Part shown: positions 18,690-27,199 of the stretch, piece by piece | Numbering within the stretch: position 1 is the first letter of the stretch | Layout of the letters: each line of letters starts with the position of its first letter | Source: Rhodothermia bacterium | Lineage (GTDB): Bacteria > Bacteroidota > Rhodothermia > Rhodothermales > JAAAOL01 | Reading direction: 5' to 3' | Assembly: GCA_030428385.1 (NCBI GenBank) | Contig: JAUIDY010000068.1 | Coordinates: 1 to 32,809, forward strand | DNA: 32,809 nt | Translations under genes and position numbers: made by a program | The notes under the pieces: model-generated | Databases searched by the model: none | Told to the model about the DNA's origin: nothing | What the model saw: the letters and a program-made list of their open reading frames with translations, nothing else

Positions 18690-21077
18690 ATGCTCAAAAA
18701 CTACATCAACACGGCGCTCCGCCACATGCGCAAGCACCGTCTCAACACATTCATCAACCTGCTGGGGTTGGCGACGGGGCTGGCGTGCTGCCTCGTGGTC
18801 TGGCTGTTTGTGCAGCAAGAGCGTTCGTTCGACCGCTTCCACGAAAATCTCGACGAGATTTACTGGGTGGATGGGCACCTTGGCGACCGGCAGATGTCGT
18901 CCACGCCGATCTTGATGCTTCCCGCGCTGGTAGACGAAGTACCGGAGGTGGAACATGGCACGCGCTTGTTTACCACCTCGCTCGTCACCGCCCGCGACCA
19001 GATGGTACAGAGCGCCCGGGCGGCGTTCGTCGATCCGGCCTTTTTTGACATGTTCTCGTTTCCGCTGATGGCGGGCACGGCAGATATGGAAGCACTGCAA
19101 AGCGTCGTCCTGACCGCCGAGCAGGCTGCGCTGTTCTTCCCCAACGCCGACCCCGTCGGTCAGTCACTGACGCTTTTTCTGAACGACACGCCGTACGACT
19201 TCACAGTTACGGGCATTGCCGCCTCCCTACCCGCCACCAGCAGCCTGCAATTCGACCTCGTGCTGCCCTACCAGAGCACGGCGCTGCTGGAAAACGCTTC
19301 GCTGGAGCCCACCTGGGACGATTTTATGATCACCAGCTTTGTGCAGTTGGCCCCGCACGCCACGCCCGAAGCCCTCGATGCCACCTTTTCTGCCCTGATC
19401 GGCACCCACATGCGGCCCTCACTGGAAGACGCGGGCCATGAGGTGTCCGAGGTCAGCTTTTCGCTGTCGGCGCTGCGGACGTACCGCTTCAGCGAGCGCT
19501 CGGTGAGTGGCTTGCAGGCAGGCACCGATCCGTCGTATCTCTACCTGCTGTCCGTCATCGCCGGGCTCATTCTGCTGATCGCGTGTTTCAACTTCACCAG
19601 CCTCGCCATTGGGCAGGCCAGCAGCCGCCTGCAAGAGATCGGGATGCGCAAGACGCTGGGGGCACACCGGGGCCAACTCATCCGGCAGTTCTGCGTCGAG
19701 GCACTGGCCTTCAGCACCCTCGCGCTGGGTGCGGGCTTGCTGCTGGCCCAGTTGCTGGTGCCCGTGTTTAACAACGTGGCGGGCACGACTCTTTCGCTGG
19801 AGCAAGTGCCGTTTGGCTCCCTGCTGTTGGTGAGCGCCGCGCTCCTCCTCACAACGGGACTGCTGGCGGGCAGCTACCCCGCGCTGGTACTGGCCCGCGT
19901 GCCCAACATCCAGGCGCTTTCCGGACGGCTCTCGATGACGCGCAACCCATGGATGACACGCGGGCTCGTGGTGGCCCAGTTTGGCATTTCCATCGGGCTA
20001 CTGGCGGCGACGGTGATCATGTACCAGCAGCAGACATTTATCCAGGACTACGACCTCGGCTACGACACCGAGCAGGTGGTGGTCATTCCCACGCAGGTGG
20101 CCGGTATCCGCGACGCTCGCGGCGATGAGACGCTGGCGCATTTCCGGCAGGTGCTGGGCAGTCAGTCTGGCGTGCGACACCTCAGCGGTTCCTCGGGTTC
20201 GTTCGCGCGCGGCGGCTTCGGCACCCGCGCCGAGTTGGAAGACGGCACCACGCACATGATCGCGCACTACCGCGTCGATCCCGACTACCTCGAAACGCTC
20301 GGCATCACGCTGGCGCAGGGACGCAACTTCTCGCCCGATAGGGCGCAGGATGCCACGGGCTCGGTCATCGTGAACGAGACATTCGCCCGCACCTTCGACA
20401 CGCCTGTGGGCACCGTCCTCACCGAGCATTACGGTCAGCTTAGCAACTTGCAAATCATCGGCATCACGGACGACTATCACTTCTTCGACCTGCGCCAGTC
20501 GATCATCCCCGCTGCGTTGCACATGAACGACATGTTCAGCACGCGCTTTATGCTGGTCAAGATTGCCCCCGACCGCATGCCCGAAACACTCGCCGCCCTC
20601 GAAACGGCGTGGCAGGAAATCCGCCCGAATGTGCCGTTCGATTACCATTTTCTCGACGACGACCTCGACCGCCAATACCGCAGCGAGACGCTGTGGCGAC
20701 GCGCCATCAACTACGCCTCGGCGATTGCGGTGCTGCTGGCCGCCCTCGGGCTGTTCGGGCTGACCACACTTTCGACGACGCGACGCACCAAAGAAATCGG
20801 CATCCGCAAGATCTTGGGTGCGTCGGTGCCGGGGCTGTTTTACCTGATCGTCCGCGAGTTCGTGCTGCTAATTCTCGTCGCCGCCGTTCTCGTCACGCCC
20901 ATCGTCTACTTCTTCATGGACGAATGGCTCAGCAACTTTGCGTACCATGTGACCCTCACGCCGCTGCCGTTTGTGGTGGCGGGTGTGCTGGCCTTCGCCG
21001 TAGCACTTTTCACCACCAGCTCCCAATCGTTCCGCATCGCCCAGACCAACCCGGTCGAAAGCCTACGATACGAATGA
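18690..21077 (+). CDS. Duplicated FtsX/MacB-type permease, array gene 6 (divergent)
   Basis: The product is 795 residues, with the same layout but the least typical of the eight. TM1 is GLATGLACCLVVWLFV, near 26-41. The first coupling segment is changed to SRLQEIGMRKTLGA near 310, lacking the usual ARS-xRAKE lead. The second, TRRTKEIGIRKILGA near 697, follows GLFGLTTLST instead of GLFGLAAFTA. The periplasmic region has PAFFDMFSFPLMAG and an otherwise poorly conserved first half. The C-terminus is NPVESLRYE. Both flanking spacers belong to families different from those around the other genes, so this gene may have joined the array separately. The start follows from the family N-terminus MLKNY. 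Confidence 0.93.
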   Translation: MLKNYINTALRHMRKHRLNTFINLLGLATGLACCLVVWLFVQQERSFDRFHENLDEIYWVDGHLGDRQMSSTPILMLPALVDEVPEVEHGTRLFTTSLVTARDQMVQSARAAFVDPAFFDMFSFPLMAGTADMEALQSVVLTAEQAALFFPNADPVGQSLTLFLNDTPYDFTVTGIAASLPATSSLQFDLVLPYQSTALLENASLEPTWDDFMITSFVQLAPHATPEALDATFSALIGTHMRPSLEDAGHEVSEVSFSLSALRTYRFSERSVSGLQAGTDPSYLYLLSVIAGLILLIACFNFTSLAIGQASSRLQEIGMRKTLGAHRGQLIRQFCVEALAFSTLALGAGLLLAQLLVPVFNNVAGTTLSLEQVPFGSLLLVSAALLLTTGLLAGSYPALVLARVPNIQALSGRLSMTRNPWMTRGLVVAQFGISIGLLAATVIMYQQQTFIQDYDLGYDTEQVVVIPTQVAGIRDARGDETLAHFRQVLGSQSGVRHLSGSSGSFARGGFGTRAELEDGTTHMIAHYRVDPDYLETLGITLAQGRNFSPDRAQDATGSVIVNETFARTFDTPVGTVLTEHYGQLSNLQIIGITDDYHFFDLRQSIIPAALHMNDMFSTRFMLVKIAPDRMPETLAALETAWQEIRPNVPFDYHFLDDDLDRQYRSETLWRRAINYASAIAVLLAALGLFGLTTLSTTRRTKEIGIRKILGASVPGLFYLIVREFVLLILVAAVLVTPIVYFFMDEWLSNFAYHVTLTPLPFVVAGVLAFAVALFTTSSQSFRIAQTNPVESLRYE

Positions 21078-21114
21078 GTAATTACTCATTGTTAATCACT
21101 AATCGCTAATCGGA
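21074..21114. repeat. Half heptad spacer with palindrome over a stop codon
   Basis: ATGAGTAATTACTCAT at 21074-21089 is a perfect 16-base palindrome that includes the TGA stop of gene 6. It is followed by 7-base words (TTGTTAA, TCACTAA, TCGCTAA). The palindrome would be the centre of a symmetrical element whose left arm is absent, so this looks like the right half of a third spacer type. The gap is only 37 bases. Confidence 0.7.
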
Positions 21115-23535
21115 ATGTTAAAAAACTACATCAAAACCGCGTTTCGGACGCTCTGGAAGGACAAGGTGCACACCGCGATTAACGCGGGTGGGCTGGCCGT
21201 GGGGCTGGCATGCTGCCTGCTGATCCTGCTTTTTATCCAGCACGAGTGGAGCTTCGATCGCTTTCATGCGAAGACGGACCAGATCTACCGCGCGTGGGTG
21301 CTGGAAGACTATGGCGAAGACGAGCAGTTCTTCAACAGCGTGACACCCGTTATTCTCGGCCCAACGATGGAAGCCACCTTCCCGGAAGTCGAAGCCATCG
21401 TGCGCGTGGACTTCTTCGGCACGCAGGTACGGCGCGGCAACGAGACCTTCGATGAAACGGTGTCGTTTGCCGACCCCACGTTTTTTGACGTGTTCGACTT
21501 CGCCCTTGAACGCGGCGAGCGCGCTGCGCAACTCGCCGACCCAAACGGGATCGTCATTACGCCCGCCATTGTGGCGCGTTATTTTGGTAGCGAAGACCCA
21601 ATAGGGCAAACGCTGTCGGTCCGCGTGAATGATGCGTTCGAAGATCTGGTGGTGACCGGCATCGCTGCGCCAACGCCTGCCAACTCCAGCATCCAGTTCG
21701 ACCTGCTGGTGTCGATGGAATTTGCCGAGCAGATCTACAGCGAAGGCACGAAGCGCAGTTGGACGAACGTCTCGCCCGAAACGTATGTGCTACTGCGCGA
21801 CGACGTAACCGGCCCCGCACTCGAAGCCAAGCTGCCGACGATGATCCAGCAGGTGTTCGGCAATCGTTATGTGGAAGGCGAATTCAGCGTGGGCCTTCAG
21901 CCCATCACCGACATTCACCTCAATCCCGACATTCCAGCGGGTGCCATCGCTCCGAGCGATCCGGCGTATTCGTACATCCTTGGCGCGGTGGCGCTGTTTA
22001 TTCTGCTTATCGCCTGCATCAATTTCATGACGCTCTCCATCGGCCGTTCGATGGACCGGGCGCTGGAGGTGGGCGTGCGCAAAGCCATCGGCGCGGGGCG
22101 GCGGCAACTGATGGTGCAGTTCTGGGGCGAAGCCGTGCTGATGACCGTACTGGCGCTCGGACTCGGCATCGCGCTGGCGCTTACGTTTTTGCCGCTGTTT
22201 AATGCGCTTTCCGGTCGCGAGTTGGTCTTTGCGCTTGATGCCGGGATGATGGTTTCGATTGTCGTGCTGGCACTGCTCATCAGTTTCGTCGCCGGGAGTT
22301 ATCCCGCCGCCGTGCTGTCGGGCTTCCGCCCGGTGGAGGTGCTCAAAGGCAAGATCCGGGTGCGCGGCGACCGCAGCCTCGTGCGTCAGGGGCTCGTGGT
22401 GGTGCAGTTTGCGCTGTCGATTTTCCTCATCGCCAGCACCATCATCATGCAGCAACAACTGACGTTCCTCCAAGACAAAAACCTGGGGTTCGATAAAGAG
22501 CAGGTGGTGATTATTCCCACGGGTCTGCCCACCGCAGAAGGCTACGACCTCGCCGAGCGCTTTCGCAATGAAGTCGCCGACTACGACGCCGTGGTCAGCC
22601 TGTCGGCGTCGGCCTTTACGCTGAACGATGGCTGGGCGGAAGTGGGCTACACCGACGACCAAGACCGGTACCGCGAGTTTAACATTAACCGGGTGGACCA
22701 CAACTACCTCGCGACGATGGGGATGGAATTGGTCGCAGGCCGCGACTTCTCGCGCACCATCACCTCCGACGAACGGCAGGCGGTGATCGTCAACGAGGCG
22801 TTTGTGCAGGAATATGGCTGGGACAATGCCATCGGGCAGCGGCTGCCGGGCGCCAACTTCGAGGACCACGCCGTGGTGGGTGTCGTACGCGACTTCCACT
22901 ACCAGTCGCTCCGCGAGGCCGTGGCCCCGGCGATGCTTGTGCTCACCACCGACGCCATCTTCCAGGGTATCGAAAATGCAGGGTTCCGTTCGTCGCCCCG
23001 CCCCGACCTTTCCGTCCGCCTCAAGCCCGGCGACCTCCCCGGCACGCTGGCGCTACTCGAAGCGACCTGGGCACGGACCGCGCCGGACCGCTCGTTCGAC
23101 TTCTATTTCCTCGACGACGCCGTGAACACGCAGTACCAGGCCGAGATGCAGTTGGGCCGCATCGTCCGCATCGCCTCCCTGCTGGCGATCCTGATCGCGT
23201 GCCTCGGGTTATTCGGACTGGCGGCGCTGGCAGCGGCGCGGCGCACCAAAGAGATCGGCGTGCGCAAGGTGCTAGGCGCCTCGGTGGGCGGCATCGTCGG
23301 CCTGCTCTCCCGCGACTTCGTGCGCCTCGTGGTCATCGGCTTTGTGCTGGCCGTGCCGCTCACGTATTTTGCCATGACCCGCTGGCTCGCCGACTTTGCC
23401 TACCACATCGAGCCCGGCGTGGGCGTGTTTGTCTTGGCGGGCCTCCTCGCCCTCGCCATCGCCCTCGTCACCGTCAGCTACCAGTCGATCAAAGCCGCCC
23501 TGAGAGACCCCGTGAAAAGCCTACGTTATGAATAA
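21115..23535 (+). CDS. Duplicated FtsX/MacB-type permease, array gene 7
   Basis: The product is 806 residues. TM1 is GLAVGLACCLLILLFI, near 26-41. The coupling segments are DRALEVGVRKAIGA near 311 (ALEV in place of AKEV) and ARRTKEIGVRKVLGA near 707. The first FtsX domain has INFMTLSIGRS in place of INYMNLATARS, recalling gene 6 (FNFTSLAIGQA), its upstream neighbour. Periplasmic motifs are PTFFDVFDFALERG and VVRDFHYQSLREAVAPA. Its 3' end shares 61 identical bases with array gene 2, and its downstream spacer is of gene 2's subtype. The ATG at 21115 is preceded by TAATCGGA, with no Shine-Dalgarno. Confidence 0.95.
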   Translation: MLKNYIKTAFRTLWKDKVHTAINAGGLAVGLACCLLILLFIQHEWSFDRFHAKTDQIYRAWVLEDYGEDEQFFNSVTPVILGPTMEATFPEVEAIVRVDFFGTQVRRGNETFDETVSFADPTFFDVFDFALERGERAAQLADPNGIVITPAIVARYFGSEDPIGQTLSVRVNDAFEDLVVTGIAAPTPANSSIQFDLLVSMEFAEQIYSEGTKRSWTNVSPETYVLLRDDVTGPALEAKLPTMIQQVFGNRYVEGEFSVGLQPITDIHLNPDIPAGAIAPSDPAYSYILGAVALFILLIACINFMTLSIGRSMDRALEVGVRKAIGAGRRQLMVQFWGEAVLMTVLALGLGIALALTFLPLFNALSGRELVFALDAGMMVSIVVLALLISFVAGSYPAAVLSGFRPVEVLKGKIRVRGDRSLVRQGLVVVQFALSIFLIASTIIMQQQLTFLQDKNLGFDKEQVVIIPTGLPTAEGYDLAERFRNEVADYDAVVSLSASAFTLNDGWAEVGYTDDQDRYREFNINRVDHNYLATMGMELVAGRDFSRTITSDERQAVIVNEAFVQEYGWDNAIGQRLPGANFEDHAVVGVVRDFHYQSLREAVAPAMLVLTTDAIFQGIENAGFRSSPRPDLSVRLKPGDLPGTLALLEATWARTAPDRSFDFYFLDDAVNTQYQAEMQLGRIVRIASLLAILIACLGLFGLAALAAARRTKEIGVRKVLGASVGGIVGLLSRDFVRLVVIGFVLAVPLTYFAMTRWLADFAYHIEPGVGVFVLAGLLALAIALVTVSYQSIKAALRDPVKSLRYE

Positions 23536-23618
23536 GGCTATCGGCTGTCAGCTATCAGCCCTCGGCTCTTTGGAGCAATGCTGATAGCTGATGGCCGACA
23601 GCCAACAGCCCCAAAGCC
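23536..23618. repeat. Heptad-repeat hairpin spacer, GGCTATC family, copy 5
   Basis: The 83 bases run from stop to start. There are five left words, a core hairpin (GCTC 23565-23568, loop TTTG, GAGC 23573-23576), four right words and the tail GCCCCAAAGCC before ATG. It is the same subtype as copy 2 (AGCCCTC word and TTTG loop), 12 kb away. Confidence 0.9.
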
Positions 23619-26021
23619 ATGCTCCATCTTCGTCCAGCCCTGCGCAGCCTGCGCAAGCACCAAGGCATCACCTTTATCAACGTCGTTGGCCTCGCAGTGG
23701 GGCTGGCCTGCTGCCTGCTCATTGCGCGGTATGTGCTGCACGAGCGCAGCTACGACCGTTTTCACGCACACGGCGAACGGGTTTACCGCCTCTCGCCGGA
23801 CGTGACGATGCCGAGCGGCACGCAGTCGTGGACGGCCACGCAAGGCCCCCTCGCGCCTGCTCTCATGGAGGTGTTTCCCGAAGTGGAAACCGCCGTGCGT
23901 CTCTACAACGGCGAGGCCGTAATCCAGCATGACGCCGTGCGCCATGTGGAAGAAAACCTGCAGTATGCCGACGCCGCGTTTCTGGACGTATTCAGCTTTC
24001 CGCTGCTGCAAGGCGATGCCGCCACCGCCCTGCAAGCCCCCTCGTCCATCGTGTTGACCGCATCGATGGCGCGCAAATACTTCGGCACCGAAAGTGTGCT
24101 GGGCGAGACGCTGGTGCTCGATGGCACGCGCACCCACACCATCACGGGCGTCCTCGCCGACTTGCCCTCCAACACCCGCTTCGACTTCGATGTCCTGCTC
24201 CCCATCGAAACCCTCAAAGAGACGGGGCCGGAATGGCTGTTTGAAAGCTGGGGCGACTTTTTCTTTACGACCTATGTGCAGTTGGCGGAAGGCCAACGCC
24301 CGCAGGACTTTATCGCCAAGCTAGACCGCTTCATCGACGAAAACGTGCCGTTCCTCCGCGAAGGCATGTCGCCGTCGTACGTCCTCGAAGCCGTGCCCGA
24401 CCTGTACCTGTACTCCGACCGGGGGGCCGACAGCGGGGCGCAGCGGCGGGCGTCGTTGTATCTGTTCGCCATTGTGGCGCTGTTTATCCTCGGCATTGCG
24501 TGTATCAACTTTATGAACCTCGCCACCGCCCGCAGCGCCGAACGAGCCACCGAAGTGGGCGTGCGCAAAACCGTGGGGGCGGGGCGCGGGAGTCTGGTGG
24601 CGCAGTTCCTCACCGAGTCGATGCTGGTGGCCATCCTTGCTGGCGTCCTTGCGGTCGGGCTTGCCTCGCTGGCGTACCCGGCGTTTGTGGCGCTGACCGG
24701 CAAAGCGATGCCGACCAGCATTTTCGCTGAGCCATTGCTTCTGGGGTTGCTGGCGGCGGCGGTGTTGGTGGTGGGACTGGCGGCGGGGAGTTATCCGGCG
24801 TTGGTGCTTTCAGGTTTTCGCCCGGCTGCGGTGCTCAAAGGCGCGTTCCGGCATTCGGCGCAGGGCGTGTGGCTGCGCAAAGGGCTGGTGGTGCTTCAGT
24901 TTGGCATCTCCGTCGTGCTCATCGTTGGCACGGGTGTCGTCTACAGCCAGCTCAGCTATCTGAACAACCAGGACCTCGGCTTTGACAAAGAACAATTGCT
25001 GGTGCTGGAGTTCGACGCCGCGCAACTGACGGGCGCGGAAGCAGACGCCGAGCCGCCCATCGAGACGATCAAGGAAAGCCTGGCGCAGCAGACATCCGTG
25101 GAAGGCGTGAGCGCGTCGCGGGCTGTGCCCGGCACCCGCACCGTCAGCGCCCTGACGACGTTGCAAACCGCCGACCGCTCCGACTGGCAAAACACGCTCA
25201 CCACCTACCTCGTCGACGACGACTTCCTGGCGACCTACGAACTCGACCTCGCCGCCGGGCGCTTCTTCACGCCGCAGTTCGCCTCTGACGCCGAAGAAGC
25301 CATCATTATCAACGAGACGATGGCTCGCACGCTGGGCTTCACCCAGCCGCAGGATGCCCTCGGCACGACGTTTCAGCAATGGGGCAACGAGGGTACCGTG
25401 GTGGGCGTGGTGCAGGACTTCAACTTCGCCTCGCTGCACGCGCCGATCCTGCCGATGTCGATGCGGCTGGCCTCGGCGGCCCAGACACAATACCTGACGC
25501 TGCGCGTGGCGACGAACGACCTGCCCAACACGCTTTCCGACATTCGGGCGTCGTGGGAGACCCTCGTCCCGCAGTACCCGTTCACCTACCGCTTCCTCGA
25601 CGAGTCATTCGACGAAGCCTACCGCGCCGAGCAGCAGTTTGGGCGGTTGTTTGGAACGTTCGCCGCGCTCGCCATCCTCATCGCCTGCCTCGGACTGTTT
25701 GGGCTAGCGGCGTATGCGATCCAGCAGCGCATCAAGGAGATCGGCGTGCGCAAGGTGCTGGGTGCGTCGGTGCCCAGCCTCATCGGGCTGCTGTCGAAGG
25801 ACTTTTTGCAGCTCATCGGCGTCGCGTTTGTCATCGCCGCGCCGCTGGCGTATTTCGGGGCGCAGCGCTGGCTGGACGGCTTTGCGTATCACACTGACCC
25901 CAGCCTCGTGCTGTTTGCGCTGTCGGGCGTGCTCGTCGCCGCGATTGCGCTCGTCACCGTCAGCTACGAAGCCCTGCGCGTCGCGTCCATCAACCCGACG
26001 GAGTGTTTGCGGAGTGAGTAG
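23619..26021 (+). CDS. Duplicated FtsX/MacB-type permease, array gene 8
   Basis: The product is 800 residues. It begins MLHLRPALRSLRKH rather than with the MLKNY of genes 1-7, though TM1 (GLAVGLACCLLIARYV) is canonical. The coupling segments are ERATEVGVRKTVGA near 305 and QQRIKEIGVRKVLGA near 701. Periplasmic motifs are AAFLDVFSFPLLQGDAATAL and VVQDFNFASLHAPILPM. The C-terminus has drifted to NPTECLRSE, ending the run of SLRYE endings. This is the last contiguous gene; beyond its stop the spacer is of a fourth word family and the next gene is unrelated, so it probably ends the array transcript or its conserved part. Confidence 0.95.
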   Translation: MLHLRPALRSLRKHQGITFINVVGLAVGLACCLLIARYVLHERSYDRFHAHGERVYRLSPDVTMPSGTQSWTATQGPLAPALMEVFPEVETAVRLYNGEAVIQHDAVRHVEENLQYADAAFLDVFSFPLLQGDAATALQAPSSIVLTASMARKYFGTESVLGETLVLDGTRTHTITGVLADLPSNTRFDFDVLLPIETLKETGPEWLFESWGDFFFTTYVQLAEGQRPQDFIAKLDRFIDENVPFLREGMSPSYVLEAVPDLYLYSDRGADSGAQRRASLYLFAIVALFILGIACINFMNLATARSAERATEVGVRKTVGAGRGSLVAQFLTESMLVAILAGVLAVGLASLAYPAFVALTGKAMPTSIFAEPLLLGLLAAAVLVVGLAAGSYPALVLSGFRPAAVLKGAFRHSAQGVWLRKGLVVLQFGISVVLIVGTGVVYSQLSYLNNQDLGFDKEQLLVLEFDAAQLTGAEADAEPPIETIKESLAQQTSVEGVSASRAVPGTRTVSALTTLQTADRSDWQNTLTTYLVDDDFLATYELDLAAGRFFTPQFASDAEEAIIINETMARTLGFTQPQDALGTTFQQWGNEGTVVGVVQDFNFASLHAPILPMSMRLASAAQTQYLTLRVATNDLPNTLSDIRASWETLVPQYPFTYRFLDESFDEAYRAEQQFGRLFGTFAALAILIACLGLFGLAAYAIQQRIKEIGVRKVLGASVPSLIGLLSKDFLQLIGVAFVIAAPLAYFGAQRWLDGFAYHTDPSLVLFALSGVLVAAIALVTVSYEALRVASINPTECLRSE

Positions 26022-26070
26022 GGGGTTGGGGTGCGGGGAGTAGGGAATGGGGTATGGCAAATGGGGAGGT
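26022..26070. repeat. G-rich heptad repeat after the last array gene
   Basis: Seven consecutive 7-base words begin right after the stop codon: GGGGTTG, GGGTGCG, GGGAGTA, GGGAATG, GGGTATG, GCAAATG and GGGAGGT. The consensus is about GGGNRTG. There is no inverted arm, unlike the spacers inside the array. Bases 26071-26129 hold nothing recognisable. Confidence 0.7.
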
Positions 26071-26129
26071 TTGGCTGCGGTTAAAGTGGTATCATAGCCT
26101 CATCCCAACAGCCTTCCTGTGCCTACGCC

Positions 26130-26975
26130 GTGCGACATCGGCTTTTCTTCCTTGGCATGGGCCCGAGCAATACCTCTCAGGCGCAGATACGCTACGGTGA
26201 GACTTTTTTCTTGCCAACATATGGAGAAGATCCGTCCGGGTACCCGTTGAGCGGAGCCCTAACTCTCCTTTTAAATGGGCAACTCAGTATCGATGATGTA
26301 TGGAACACCTTACTTCAAGCTGCGAACTCCCAGGATAGCACGCTGGCTCCCCTTCTTAAGGATATTGCCTACGCATACCAGGATAACCTTCCCGAGGCTA
26401 CTCATTTGGCCCTGTATGCACTCTGGCGGCTCGGTGAACCCACGAGCTATTTTGTAGATCTGGCGCAAAACTACCAAGGCAACATTTTTCTGGCAGAGCG
26501 TGCTATCATGGTAATCGCTGCCCGCCCCCATTCCAGTACTCTTTCTGTCATTCAGCCCTTAAGACAAGCCAGCGGAAATGGTTTCATACAGGGAGCAGTG
26601 AACTTTTATGAGGCCGTCCTGCATTTAGAAACCTCCTATGAGACGTACACGCCTGAAGAGCAAAGCTGGTTGTTAATGAACTTGGTGAAACGACCGTTTT
26701 GGCTTCCCTCCTCCAACTGCAATCATTGTTATGGAGGTATTCTTAAAGGAGATACTGAAGGTGAGCTAAAAGCACATATAATCTGGGCGCACGAGAAGTT
26801 GCTAGCATTTGTTGCTGCATACCCCCACTTGATTCAGCAGCGCATTCATGAAATAGGCGAAGCAAGAACGGAGGAATTGCCTGCCTCTCAGCAGGCCGAG
26901 TGGCGTGCCTATCTTGAAGCCTACCTGACCGAAGTGGCTTTTCCCAACGGGGTGCCTCCTTCCACCGAACACTAG
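26130..26975 (+). CDS. Hypothetical protein, AT-richer than neighbours
   Basis: I do not recognise this 281-residue product. It is mostly predicted-helical in character (for example LPEATHLALYALWRLGE, LLAFVAAYPHLIQQRIHEIG) with a single Cys cluster NCNHCYGG near residue 196, which could bind a metal or form a disulfide. The first in-frame start is a GTG at 26130; an ATG ten codons in (26157) is the alternative. No clear signal peptide and no Shine-Dalgarno are visible. Upstream the frame stays open to a stop at 26082 without a better start, so an N-terminal loss is possible. Base composition is clearly lower in GC than that of the permeases and kinase, suggesting separate acquisition. Confidence 0.6.
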   Translation: MRHRLFFLGMGPSNTSQAQIRYGETFFLPTYGEDPSGYPLSGALTLLLNGQLSIDDVWNTLLQAANSQDSTLAPLLKDIAYAYQDNLPEATHLALYALWRLGEPTSYFVDLAQNYQGNIFLAERAIMVIAARPHSSTLSVIQPLRQASGNGFIQGAVNFYEAVLHLETSYETYTPEEQSWLLMNLVKRPFWLPSSNCNHCYGGILKGDTEGELKAHIIWAHEKLLAFVAAYPHLIQQRIHEIGEARTEELPASQQAEWRAYLEAYLTEVAFPNGVPPSTEH

Positions 26976-27080
26976 CGGGACGCTATCACTTGGCGACGTG
27001 GGTGCGGAGCGCATCAAAACCGATTGTGCAACCCCAACATCAACCTCTCCGATTCCTTCTTCACCTGCGTTCAGCAGGAA

Positions 27081-27112
27081 TCTGTCTCTCCTATGTCTTT
27101 AGGAGAGACAGA
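27081..27112. terminator. Perfect 13-base hairpin between convergent genes
   Basis: TCTGTCTCTCCTA at 27081-27093 is perfectly inverted at 27100-27112 around the loop TGTCTT. It lies about 105 bases after the stop of the hypothetical gene and 88 bases after the stop of the sensor kinase on the other strand. Position favours a two-way terminator, but neither side has a T run. The rest of 26976-27199 holds nothing recognisable. Confidence 0.4.
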
Positions 27113-27199
27113 CAACAAAGCGAGGGAGGCGAAGCCGGATCGAGCGTGTTGTCAGAGAGGAAAGTAAGGGAGAATGCTCAGCCCTTTTGAAGAAGCGCG

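Noticed and set aside
8585-23618. CRISPR array or insertion-sequence ends in the regularly placed repeats
   Set aside because: The repeats are about 2.5 kb apart, separated by full genes, with no spacers, no cas genes, no transposase and no target-site duplication visible.
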